DNA from: Phaffia rhodozyma
Lineage: Eukaryota > Basidiomycota > Tremellomycetes > Cystofilobasidiales > Mrakiaceae
DNA length: 64,000 bases
Direction of reading: 5' to 3'
NCBI GenBank assembly: GCA_014706385.1
Contig: JACGZH010000009.1
Coordinates: 620,001-684,000, forward strand
Positions 46,637 through 57,852 of the stretch are shown here, piece after piece. Position 1 is the stretch's first letter; each line of letters starts with the position of its first letter. A program made the translations under genes and the position numbers. Below the pieces are notes generated by a model. That model saw only the letters and a list, made by a program, of their open reading frames with translations. It searched no databases and was not told the origin of the DNA.

Positions 46637-49395
46637 ATGGTCGCTTCCGCCGTTCTTGGATTCCCCCGAATCGGTTCGTCTCCATCTCCATCTCTCTTTT
46701 TTTCTTTTCTTTTTTCTTTTTTCTTCCCCTCCCTTTTCCAATCATCGTCGATCTCCTCGTCTTCGTTATTGGCAAATCCCTCTCTCTTTGTTTTCTTTTC
46801 TCCCATTTCCCTTCCCAACCGAGATCTAATCTTTCATCTCTTTATCCCATCTCCTTACCTCTTCCTTCCCATTACTTCTCTTCCCCAGGACCCAACCGAG
46901 AGATCAAAAAGGCCGTCGAGGCTTACTGGGCTGGCAAGACCTCTGCTGAGGATCTCCAGGCCACCGCCAAGACCGTCCGACAGCAGCGATGGCAGACCCA
47001 GAAGGAGCGAGGAGCCGATTTCATCGCTTCGTATGCCTCCTTTTTTTTTCCTTTCTTTTTTTTTCTTTATCTTCATTTTACCAACTCATCCCATTTCTTC
47101 CCTCCCACACACACACACAGCAATGACTTTGCCTTCTACGATCACGTCCTCGACCACTGTGTCTCTTTCAACTTGATCCCCGAGCGATACACCAAGCACG
47201 GACTCTCCCCCCTTGACATTGCCTTTGCCATGGGTCGAGGTCGACAGGTCCCTGAGCAGGGTATCGATCTTTCCGCCATGGAGATGAAGAAATGGTGAGT
47301 CGATCGGGTTTTTTTTTTTTCGCCTTCAATTATTTTTTTGCAAATTTCTTCCGCTGCTGCGCACGTGCTAATCCTTCCCTCCCCCCTTCTTATTTACTCT
47401 CCCCCCCCCCCCCTCCCCCCCCCTCAAAGGTTCGACTCCAACTACCACTGGATCGTCCCCGAGGTCTCCGGATCCACCGAGTTCAAGCTCAACAACGTCA
47501 AGGCCGTCGACGAGTTCAAGGAGGCCAAGGCCCTCGGCATCACCACCCGACCCGTCCTCCTCGGACCCATCACCTTGCTCGCCTTCTCCAAGCCCGCCGC
47601 TGACGCCGCCCCCGGTTACGAGCCCCTCCAGTCGCTCGACAAGCTCGTCCCCCTCTACGCCGATCTCCTCGCCCAGCTCAAGGAGGCTGGTGCCGAGTGG
47701 GTCCAGATCGATGAGCCCATCCTCGTCCTCGACCGAGCCGAGTCCCTCGGTGCCGAGTTTGCTTCCACCTACGCCGAGCTCTCCAAGGTCGCCCCCAAGA
47801 TCGTGTTGACCACCTACTTCGGCCGACTTGGCAAGTCCCTCGACTTTGTCAAGGATCTCCCCGTCGACGCCATCCACGTCGATCTCTCCGAGCGAGGAGA
47901 CGCTTCCCAGCTCGACGCCACCATCGCCGCCATCAAGGACAAGAAGACTGTGCTCTCCCTCGGTTTGATCTCTGGACGAAACGTCTGGAAGGCCGACCTC
48001 GCCGCGGCTGCCGAGACCGCCCAGAAGGCCATCGCCGCCCTCGGCGCCGACCGAGTCATCGTCGCCACCTCCTCCTCCTTGCTCCACACCCCGGTCACCC
48101 TCGCCTCCGAGGACCGATTGACCGCCCAGCAGCTCGACTGGCTCTCCTTCGCCCTCGAGAAGGTCGCCGAGGTCGCCACCCTCGCCCACGCCGTCTCCGG
48201 CTCGGCCGACGAGGCCCAGAAGGCCGCCCTCGAGGCCAACAAGGCCTCGATCAAGGCCCGACGAGACTTTGAGACCAACTCGGACGCCGCCGTCCGAGAG
48301 CGAGTCGCCGCGATCAAGCCCTCCGACTTTGAGCGAAAGTCCAAGTTCTCCGTCCGACGAGCCGCCCAGCAGAAGCGATTGAACCTCCCCCGGTTCTCCA
48401 CCACCACCATCGGATCCTTCCCCCAGACTAAGGAGATCCGAATCGCCCGAAACAAGTTCAACAAGTCCGAGCTCTCCGCCGAGGACTACGAGAAGGCCAT
48501 GGAGGCCGAGGTCGAGAAGGTCATCCGGTTCCAGGAGAAGATCGATCTCGATCTCCTCGTCCACGGAGAGCCCGAGCGAAACGACATGGTCCAGTACTTT
48601 GGAGAGAAGCTCAACGGAGTCCTCTTCTCCCAGAACGGTTGGGTCCAGTCCTACGGTTCCCGATGCGTCCGACCCCCGATCATCGTCTCTGACATCTCCC
48701 GACCCGAGGCGATGACCGTCCGATGGTCCGCTTACGCCCAGTCCTTGACCTCCAAGCCCGTCAAGGGTATGCTTACCGGTCCGGTCACCATCCTCAACTG
48801 GTCGTTCCCCCGAGTGGACGTCTCCCGAGAGATCCAGTGCAAGCAGCTCGCCCTCGCCCTCCGAGACGAGGTCAACGACCTCGAGGCCGGAGGAATCTAC
48901 GCCATCCAGGTCGACGAGCCCGCCATCCGAGAGGGTCTCCCCCTCCGACGGGTCGACTGGGACGCCTACCTCACCTGGGCCGTCGACTCTTTCCGATTGT
49001 CGACCTCCGGTGTCGAGGACTCGACCTTCATCGCCTCCCACTTCTGCTACTCTGACTTCAACGACATCTTCCCCTCCATCCAGAGGCTCGATGCCGATGC
49101 CGTCTCGATCGAGGCCTCCAAGTCGTCCCTCAAGTTGTTGGACGTCTTCAAGCAGCACAACTACTCGAACGTCATCGGACCCGGTGTGTACGACATCCAC
49201 TCCCCCCGAGTTCCTTCCCAGCAGGAGATCCAGGACCGAATCGCCGCCATGCTCGAGCTCATCCCCGCCGACTTGCTCGATGTTAACCCTGACTGTGGTC
49301 TGAAGACCCGAGGTTGGAAGGAGACCGAGGCCGCTTTGGTCAACCTTGTCCAGGCCGCCAAGTGGGCCCGAGAGACCTACCCTGCTTCCGCCTAA
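46637..49395 (+). CDS. MET6: Cobalamin-independent methionine synthase
   Basis: It transfers the methyl group of 5-methyltetrahydropteroyl-glutamate to homocysteine in the cytosol. Four exons (46637-46673, 46889-47030, 47121-47294, 47430-49395) join in frame to 772 residues, close to the 767 of yeast Met6. The N-terminus is MVASAVLGFPRIGPNREIKK. The first barrel includes FDSNYHWIVPEVS and GPITLLAFSK. The catalytic barrel begins TTTIGSFPQTKEIR and has GMLTGPVTILNWSFPRVDVS. Zinc-site residues lie in ASHFCYSDFNDIF (His and Cys) and NPDCGLKTRGW (Cys), with Glu in the GEPERNDMV loop. Codon bias is extreme: C-ending codons and CGA for Arg. Intron 2 has a CA repeat and intron 3 a C13-T-C9 tract right at the acceptor. 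The repeat-laden upstream region may affect expression. Confidence 0.98.
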
Positions 49396-50139
49396 GCTGC
49401 TTTGCGCTAGGTGAATTCTCTGGGTTGTTTTATTTTTCTTAAAATTTTCTTTTTTAAAATAAGTCTTTCTTCCTCTTCTTCTTCTCTTTGGGTTTCTCCT
49501 TTCATATGTCATCCCTCTCTCTCTCTATCTCATCACATTCAATCTGCATTGTGGTTCTCAACGAACCGCACACCCTAGCATGTATCATTTCTGTTCTCTA
49601 TTCGTTGTCGTTGTTGTCGTCGTTGTAGTTGTGCGTGTGTGTGCTTTTTTTGTGTCTATCCTGTTTCCTTTCTCTCTCTCCCCCCCCCCCCCCTCCTTCA
49701 CTCTTTCCTTGACCTTAAAAAAAAGAAGGAACGTTGTGCTAGTGTGTGCTAAGACTGGGCTCAACTCCCAAGATATATTTATGTTTTTCCCCATCGTTTT
49801 GATGTTTTCGATCGTTGTCGTTTCTTTTTCGTTTCGAAACGTTCAAGTCACATCGAAAGACCAAAAAAAGCAAGAAGAGGAGGAGATGAAGATGATTCTT
49901 CATCATCATCTTGCTTTTCATTTATTCTTTATTTATTTATTTATCTATTTATTATGGGAGGAGTTTCGTTCTTTTTCTTGAATTATCTCTAGATCCCAAC
50001 CAACACACGTCCACAAACAACACCTCCATCAACACTCAAGAAACCCAGACGAGATCGCACCGTTTCCAGCTGGAACAACAACAAGAAGACCAAGAGAAAG
50101 ACACGCAAAGAAAAACGAGGGCAACAAGGCTTCAATACC
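49396..50139. other. Intergenic between MET6 and GPI11
   Basis: The region is T/C-rich with a C14 run (49680-49693), GTT/GTC repeats near 49600-49630 and TTTA repeats near 49925-49950. The A/C-rich last 130 bases look like the GPI11 leader. No gene is supported. Confidence 0.55.
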
Positions 50140-51626
50140 ATGCCTCCGTTGTTGAACCTGAAGGCTCCGAAGAAACCGGTGTTCCCCTCCCGGAAGAAGA
50201 CCACCTCGGCCACGGGCACGACCGCAGGGGACGACACGCGAGATCTCCCCCTTCCCTCGCTCTCGGCCGTGTTTCCGTTGGGCAAGTACCTCTCTCTCAC
50301 CGCGGTTCATGTGCTCCTCCTCTCCTTCGTCCTCCTCGCCCTCCCCCGGTCAGAGTTCCCGGTCGAGATCTCTTCCCCCGCCGGACCGGCCGGCAAGAGG
50401 GGGACGGATAGACCGGAGTGGCACTGGGTCGCCGCTCTGACGGCCGACCCAGGCGCGTTCACAGGCTGGGTCGCCCTCGGTCTCGTCGCTGTCGAGGCGT
50501 GGTGGACCGGACAGATCGGGGATCTTTGGGATCAACAGGAGGAGGAGGAGGCGAACGCTAGGAAGAAGCTCGTCGTCGGCGGCGGCGGCGGCCAGGAGAA
50601 GGAGGAGGAAGAGGCCGTGTTGAGGAAAGTTGGCGAGAAGAAGAGAAAGTCAAAGGTCTGTTCTTTTCGGGCCATCTTCTTTTTTTTTTCTTTTTTTTGG
50701 GGGGGGGGGGCCTGAGGTGGTGGTGTAGTAGTAGTAGGCTTGGTTGAGCTGACCAAGTGGTGTTTGCCTTGGTTGTTTCCCTTCATTCATTCTTTCGCTT
50801 TGTTGGCGAACTCGCCTGAACCGATACCTTATGGACCCCTCCAAAAGGCTCTCCGACGAACGATCATCACGACGATGATCTCTTCGGTCTTTATCCACCT
50901 CTTTATCCACCTCCTAGGCCTCCGACCGTTCACCTCCTCGGTCTCCCCGGCGAGCCGTCAGATCGAGTGTTACCTGCTCTCCCTCGTGCTTTCGTCCTTG
51001 ACCGTCTGGACCCCGGTCGCCCTGCTGGGACCGCCGCCGGTGTTGGGCGAACTGTTCGAAGGAGGAAAAGCTAGATGGGACTGGGTCAGGTTGTTTTTGA
51101 ACGTCAAGTTGAGTCTCTTGTTTTGTGGCCCCCTCCTTTTCTTTCTCTCCTTCTTTCTCTCCTTCTTTCTCTTCTTCTTCTTCTTCTTCTTCTTCTTCTT
51201 CTTCTTCTCGGAGGGTTCCTAAACTTGCAAAGAGACTTGACCAGCTAACGGTATATACACCCATTTTTCGACTTTTTTTTTTCTGGGTTCTCTTTCTCTT
51301 TCTATTTTTATTTTCCCTTCTTTTCCCCCCCACCACCAACGATGTCTACACGAAAAAAAGACTCAAGACACCGGTGGAAAGAGCGATGGTGTACCCGGTA
51401 TTGGGTGCTCTTCTCGGAGCCTGGCTCGGTGTTTTCCCAATGGCGCTCGACTGGGATCGACCTTTCCAGGTGAGTGTGTTGTTTCATGTTTCATGGCCTG
51501 TTCTTCTTTTCTTCTCTGGGTGTATGTGCGTCGGATGGGTGAACGACTGGTTGACTGACTGAGCGAGCGAGCTTTGGTGACCCTTTTTTTTCCTCCCTTG
51601 AACTCTATGGAAATTATCATAACAAT

Positions 51627-51708
<82 letters not shown>

Positions 51709-51846
51709 GCCTTCCCAATCCCGATCGTGTTCGGAGCAATCTTGGGTTTCATAGCCGGTCACCTGTCCAGTCTAGCGGTCTCTTGCTGGGAGGTCGTGTT
51801 GAAAGCTGGGAGTGACGAGTTTCAGGCTGGTCTGAAAACAGAGTGA
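50140..51846 (+). CDS. GPI11: GPI ethanolamine-phosphate transfer subunit, PIG-F/Gpi11 family
   Basis: Pig-F/Gpi11 is a multi-pass ER protein that partners the Gpi7 and Gpi13 ethanolamine-phosphate transferases in GPI-anchor synthesis. The first exon begins MPPLLNLKAPKKPVFPSRKK and carries a helix, LSLTAVHVLLLSFVLLALPR. Next come ALTADPGAFTGWVALGLVAV and an acidic Lys-rich loop. After intron 1 there is WLFPFIHSFALLANSPEPIP, followed by two hydrophobic blocks to LFLNVK. The family core is spliced from LKTPVERAMVYPVLGALLGA and WLGVFPMALDWDRPFQ to AFPIPIVFGAILGFIAGHLS. The stop is at 51844-51846. Intron 1 contains a G12 run and intron 2 a (CTT) repeat. Intron 3 is mostly a 75-nt CA repeat that ends at the acceptor. 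The 3' site of intron 1 is the least certain junction. Confidence 0.85.
51171..51209 (+). repeat. (CTT)n microsatellite in GPI11 intron 2
   Basis: A trinucleotide repeat of about 13 units lies in the intron that separates FLNVK from the exon with TPVERAMVYP. Confidence 0.9.
51631..51705 (+). repeat. (CA)37 microsatellite abutting a 3' splice site
   Basis: An uninterrupted 75-nt CA repeat fills the end of GPI11 intron 3 (51470-51708). It is directly followed by the acceptor TAG and exon 4 at 51709. Confidence 0.95.
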
Positions 51847-52273
51847 AGGAAGTAAGCGAGAAAAGGGCAAGGAAGGCAAAGGACACACTAGATATATGAT
51901 CGTCAGCTCTGAGGCCGATATTTGGGGGGGGGGGGGGAAAGAGAACCGTTCGACGCTCGTGAATGGGATGTCCATAGTACATAGCTGGCCACTCGTCTGA
52001 CCCCAGATACAACGAACACAATAACAAAGCGAACACGGGCATCTGTTCTCAAGCATGTAAGAGAGGGAGAGAGAGTGTATGTGCGTGTGTTCCCGTGGTG
52101 TTTTCTGTTTGGCCCAATTTATTTTATTTCATTTTATTTTCTCTATTTTCCATTCATTTCGTCCTCTTCCATCTACCCACATCCACACCAACGAGGGAGG
52201 TCATCTCCCATCCGTCATCTCTCGCTTCTTCGTGCTCTTCTCTCGCTTCGCTTGCTCTTCCTAGTCGCCCGAG
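51847..52273. other. Intergenic between GPI11 and the fungal_trans gene
   Basis: The region includes a G14 run (51924-51937) and a T/C-rich leader before the ATG at 52274. I looked here for a zinc-cluster exon (CxxCRxxKxxCD) and saw none. Confidence 0.6.
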
Positions 52274-55200
52274 ATGGCCAAGTATGAACACGACCAGTTC
52301 TCCACCTCGGCTCCTCTGCCGTGGGATATACAGAAACAGTTGGAAAACTTGCTGCAGCAACAGCAGCAGCAGCAGCAGCAACCATCCGATCCGGCGTACA
52401 CACAACCACAACCATATCAGCAGCAACAACAACAACAACAGCGACAGCAGCAACAGCAACAGAATCCCCCACAGCTTCATCAGTCTTCTTCTTCTTCCAG
52501 GTCTTACCCATCTAGTTCAAACGAGCACGTGCACCAACAGCAGGAGGTCTCCTACGAAGACCACGACCAGCAAAACCAGTCGAGCTTGTATGAACAATGG
52601 GTCGCTTTCAACGTATCCGATCCATCCTCATCCACAGATCTCTCGAATCAAAGCCAACACCAGAACCAGAACGAATCGGTTCGACCGCTGAGAACTTATA
52701 GCTCGGCCGAACACAACCCGGCTCAATCACCACCACCACCACCACCTGGTCCACAGGATCCAGATGGGGCTCCAGGTTCGTCTTCCATCGGTGGAGGCCG
52801 AGCGATGCTCCAGGTTCCCTTCTTTCGTTGGGTATGTCGTTTTCTTGCTTGGCACTCGGTGTTTCCTCTCCTCTCTCTCTCTCTTTTTCTCTCTATTCTC
52901 TTCTCTGTCTTCACCTCCTCTTTTGCCGTTGGTCGGAACGGCAGGCTGTCACTCTTTCTAAACATCTGTTGGACCGAGTTTGAGGACGGTTTGGAGTTCA
53001 GGGTACATCTTTGATATGTGTGTGTGTGAGAGAGAGAGAGGAAAGAAAAGAATGAAAACGAAAAGAGAAGCGAGTGTTCTCAAGCTGATCTATCTTTCTG
53101 TCCTTCTCACTCCCCCCCGGTCCTCAATCTCGACAGTTTGGAAGGACATCCTACACCGGTACCGGTTTCAAGCGAGTCAAGGTCGAGCTTCGAAACAGTA
53201 CGGATCTGGAACAGCCGACGACCCCGCCGGTCGAAACCGTTCCCTTGGTCGGTCCCTCCGGGTCTTCGCCCCATGCACCGGCCGGCCCAGCTTCGAACAT
53301 GCTCTACCCTGAGTTCTCTCCTTCGGCCTCAACCCCGTCTTCCTATTCGTCACCGGAGGATCCGCTCAGGCCGGCACCCTCGGTCGACACCGCCAGAAGC
53401 GGCTCTTCTTCCACAGCGACCAACACCTCGGACGGCAAACGAAAATCGACCGCCAGAGACAGACTCTTCAAAGGAGAAGGAAAAGGTAGACTCGGGGTGT
53501 ACCCGAAGGACGAGATCTTTGGGGATCTCCTTGGGATATTCGAACGGGATCTGAGTTGTCATTTCCCGTTCTTGTCGGTCGCATCGTGAGTGTCCTCCTT
53601 TTTTCTCTTTCTTTTCATTCTATCGTCTTCCCTTCCCTTTCCATCTCTCTTGATGATCTCGTGGCGAATGGTTGCATGAGAACATGAGACCTTCTCTCTT
53701 GGCATTGTCACTTTTCTCTTCAAATGGGTATTGATCCCTGAATGAATGGTCTCTTATTCTTGCTTGCCGGGCTCTCTCTCCCCAGAATCTTGGAGCAGCA
53801 CCGAGCAAACACTCTTCCGGCGCTCATATCGAACGCCATCTGCGCGCTTACCTCCCGGTTCTCAACACATCCCCTCCTCCTCCCTCTCCGCGCGTCTCCC
53901 AAGAGACAGTACGAGTCTGCTCAGCCGTTCGAAGATACAGCCAAAAAGATCTTGGTCCCTTTGTTGAGTTTCCCCAGTGTCGACACCGTCGTCGGCCTGG
54001 TCCTTCTCGCTTGGTCAGAGTTTGGAAGTGGAAGGGACAGCGGACTGTGGATGTTCAGCGGGATGGTTCGTGTTGATTCTTTTTCCCATGATTCTTGCCT
54101 GAAGTAATGGGGCATCTTTCTTTTCCCGTGTAGAAGGTAAAGAAAACAAAATAACAAAGAGTCGGGTGGACTGATCGATCGTATGATGCGCGCGCCGGAA
54201 TACAGGCCATACGGATGCTGCAAGATCTCGGACTCCATAGGGAAGCATCCATACAGCAAGAACCATCGGATGTCGAGATCGCTCGTCGTCGACTTCTCTT
54301 CTGGAGTGTCTTCTTCCTCGATAGGTTAGTTCCCTCCGGGAAGGGGTTTCTTTCTCTTCTTTTCCTTCCCTTCCTCGTCCCCGTCGTTCTTCTTCGACAC
54401 AGTCGGCTGAGATTCATTCATCGTGATCCTCCGTTCGAACGTCTCGTCCCTGTAGGGTCATCTCGTACGGTACAGGCAGATCAGCCACGGTCTCGGAAGC
54501 GGAGATCGATATCAGGTCACCGACCAGTGCGGATTGTGAGCTTGTGGCCGGTCAGCTTCAGGGCCCGGCCGGGAGTGTCACCCCTTGGCCTTGGCCGGAG
54601 GTTTGTTCTTTCTTTCTTTCCTTTCTTCGCTAGATTGATTTCACTATGCGGTAGAGAACTGACAAGCGGTGTTTGCGAAACGATCGTTCAGTTGATCGCT
54701 ATCACTCGCTTCAGAGGTCGGATCTCGGATGTTCTGAATTCCCCAAAGGGCGCGCTCGATCGGTCGTCGAGAGAAAAGCTCGAGGTTCTTCAGGGTGATA
54801 TGATTTCCTTCTACCAAGCGTACGTCCGAGAAGGAGACTCCTCTCTTCCTGTTCCTCCTTTCCTCTGGGATGTCGCTCGCCCGGTCGGCTGATCGCTTTG
54901 GTAGCTTTGTTTCGTTGTTCTTTGTTTCGTTTGCCTTGGCTTGGTTCAGCATGGATCCGGTGTTGCATTTCTCGATTCATACTTTCAAGCATTACAGAGT
55001 CCGTTCCCTCTATGCCTTGTTGATGTCTCTTTCTTGATTACCTCCAGAGAACTCATTTTTTTTCCTCCTCAACTTTCTTTTTTTTTCCAATGGGGTTTTC
55101 TCCTCGGTATCGTCGCACGCGCTCCTCATCATGGGCTCAACAGGACTTGAGACAGTCGCCTACGTTCTTCTTACTGCACATCATGTTTCATTCGGTCGTA

Positions 55201-56980
55201 CGTTTCATTCTTTCCGATTGTTGATCGCTGGATGATTGAATAACATCGGGTTTGTCTTTCGAACGCTCGTTTTTAAGATCACGGTCGTAAGCATTTGTTT
55301 CTTTCTCTTGAACTTGTTTCTTTTAACCATCGCTTACCTTGCCTCTCGTTCATTCCTGGAAATACCATTCAAAAAGTTACATCGACCGTCTCTTCTTCAA
55401 AACTTCTCTCAAGGCGAGGAAGTCCTGCTGGAATCAAACGTGGAGGTCTCTCGGTCATCTGCTAGGACGCTAGCAAACATGCTGTCCTATGCCGACTTGG
55501 CTGGTGTTAGTCATTTCCTTTCTTTGTCCTTGTCTAGCATGACGATGCAGGATTTCATAGAACTGGCCATTTCATCATATTGACATGCTTTCCTCTCATA
55601 TGTATAAATCTACTCTAGTCGATAGCCATCCTCGCCAACCCATTTGCCGACCAAATGATCTTCGTCTCAGCCGTCGCTTTCCTCGAGGAGCGTCAACTCA
55701 TCGAAGAAGCAAAGAACGCGGCTGCTCGAGCGATCGCTAGTCAAAGAGGTCTGTATCAGGGAGGATTAAATGGGATGTCCAGCTTTAGCGGAGCTGCTAA
55801 CGGGTTTGGCGGAGCAGGTGGAATGGACGGTTTCAAGACGCCTACAGCTACCAAACTCCTTCGATCTTTCGTACGTTCCTCCTCTCCGACAGAATTTTGA
55901 AACCAGATCGTTGATCACTCTTTTCTTCTTTGTTTTCCTTTTCCTCGGCGTGATCTCTCAGGCGGATAGTAAACTCGATGTCTCGGTTTCTGCGCTCAAG
56001 AACTGTCAGTTCCTTTGGGCGGGTGTCGGCTGGGTCTCACGTACCATCGACCAGGTTCGTCTATAGCTTTCTTTTTTCTTCCTTCTTTCTCTCTGGGAAC
56101 ACGGTTCTTTCGTTGTGGATCTCTCAAGTTTTCTTCCCCTTACCGGCTTGGCTGAATCCACCGTTCTGCATCAGAAACGCCGAGGAATATCCATAGCCGA
56201 TGTCGATCCAGACACCGAAGCTGATACTCCGTACGTCCTTACCGAGTCTTTCCGAGGATATGAACTCATGAGCCGACGAACTGATGAGGACGTCATTCGG
56301 TTGCCTTCAGACCGGTGTTGTTCCCCAAAGATCCTAGTATGATCCGGGCTTGGTTACAGAGAGAATGGATCTCACGTTCCGCAGGTTCAAAACAGGAAGA
56401 TCAGACGCCGTTCATGAAGGATGAAGGAGTCTGGGATGAAAACATGTTTAGTCTTGGTGTGTTTCCGTTTCCGTTTCCGTTCGCTTTATTTATTTGTTAT
56501 ATCTCTCTCTTACGCATACAGAGTCGTCCTGTCGAATTTCATTGTTAACATCTGGTTGTGTTGGTTGATATTTATCTTGCCCTCCAAAAAAAAAAAGTCC
56601 CCTCGGATGTTGGATTAAGGTTCGTTTCTTTTTTCTTCCTTCTTCTGTCCCCTTTTATCAAAACAAAAAAAGAAGCTCGGAGATGAATAGATTGAGACCT
56701 GACCGTTTCCGTCTTGAACTTATATGCTACAAAACGTATCAATAGTTTCACCGGAACAGGCCTAGACGGATCAAACCAACTCATCATGTCACTCGACACC
56801 GTTTCGGATCCCATGTCTTACTCCGAATACGGATACACTCCGGGCCAAGACGGACAACAAGGACCGGGCCAGACGCAGGAACACGGCCACAAGTGGGACC
56901 TACCGTTCGATCAACCAATCTCGGTGGATCATTCCGGTTTACCGAGTCCTTCATTTTTGAACGATCTCATCTGGGGTTGA
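52274..56980 (+). CDS. Fungal-specific transcription factor (fungal_trans/MHR domain), no visible Zn2Cys6 cluster
   Basis: The N-terminus (MAKYEHDQFSTSAPLPWDIQ) leads into glutamine-rich tracts near 52355-52465, then a Ser/Pro-rich region with RAMLQVPFFRW. This joins over a 305-nt intron (52832-53136) to FGRTSYTGTGFKRVKVELR. The middle-homology region is clear: YPKDEIFGDLLGIFERDLSC and HFPFLSVASILEQHRANTLP, then VVGLVLLAWSEFGSGRDSGL, WMFSGMAIRMLQDLGLHREA and RRRLLFWSVFFLDRVISYGT. A C-terminal region with Gly-rich and acidic parts ends at 56978-56980. At least ten exons are present. Relatives carry an N-terminal Zn2Cys6 cluster, and none can be seen in exon 1 or just upstream. It may be an MHR-only regulator or have lost its DNA-binding exon. 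Target genes are unknown. Confidence 0.82.
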
Positions 56981-57852
56981 TTCCATTCTCTACGTGGTGT
57001 TCTTTTTTCCTTTTTTTTCCCTCTTTAATTAAACCTTCTTCTGAGAGTCGACCACCCTCTTTTTTTTCTTTCCTTTTTTGTTTCTCTTTCATTGAATCCT
57101 CAATCATCCGTTTGTCTTGTTGCTCATCTGTCTCTCCTTATCGTCTGTTTCGTGTCTTCTTTTTGGTTAATTGTGAAGGGTTTAATGATATTTGAGACGT
57201 CCTTTTCCTCTCCCTCCCTTTTTTTCTTTCATCTATGTGTATCTATCTGCTCAACAAAAAAAATCATATCTTTTCTCTCTCCCTCACCATTATTGCTCTC
57301 ACTGCCCTCTTAATCTCGGGGTCCATCCTCGTCCTCGTTCTTGTTCCTAGCTCTTCTGGCCTTCACATGCGTTGTCGAATCGAATTTTTGATCGGGATAA
57401 AGTTAAGGATGAAGAATTGAAACTTGAACTCAGGTTGAGGCTGAGACGATTCTCTAGATATAGATAAAGGTTGGACATAAGAAGTACCGAAAAAAAAAGG
57501 ACATAACACAAAAGAAGAAGAAAAAAGACCCTGGGATGGCATAGACTGGTATTGTAAGAAAGGCAAACGAATAGGAAAGGAACATAGAGGAAGATAGGTT
57601 GGAACCAGAGGTAGAAGAAAAATGATGTACGAATGAGCATTTCAATTTTTTTTTAATTCCTTTTCTTTGTTCTGTATTGCGGTTCCTCCTTCATATCGGT
57701 TCAAGCTTCTCACCGAAGAAGTAGAAGCACAAATAGAAAATCGTAATGAGAAAGAAACAGGTTATCGTGCCCTCCTTTTCTTTTTCTTTTTTGTTTTTGT
57801 TTTATCAGGGTGCAAGTGGACAAGAGAGTATAGGGAAGAGAGCAAAGAAAAA
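56981..57852. other. Intergenic between convergent transcription-factor and ADE4 genes
   Basis: The left half is T/C-rich and the right half A/G-rich, as expected for two converging 3' UTRs. No coding region or RNA gene is recognised. Confidence 0.6.

Noticed and set aside
47368..49512. 714-codon open frame antisense to MET6
   Set aside because: It mirrors the strongly biased MET6 codons (C-ending codons and CGA keep the opposite frame free of stops). Its product is low-complexity Leu/Gly/Asp/Val-rich with no domain, while the plus strand encodes a complete known enzyme.
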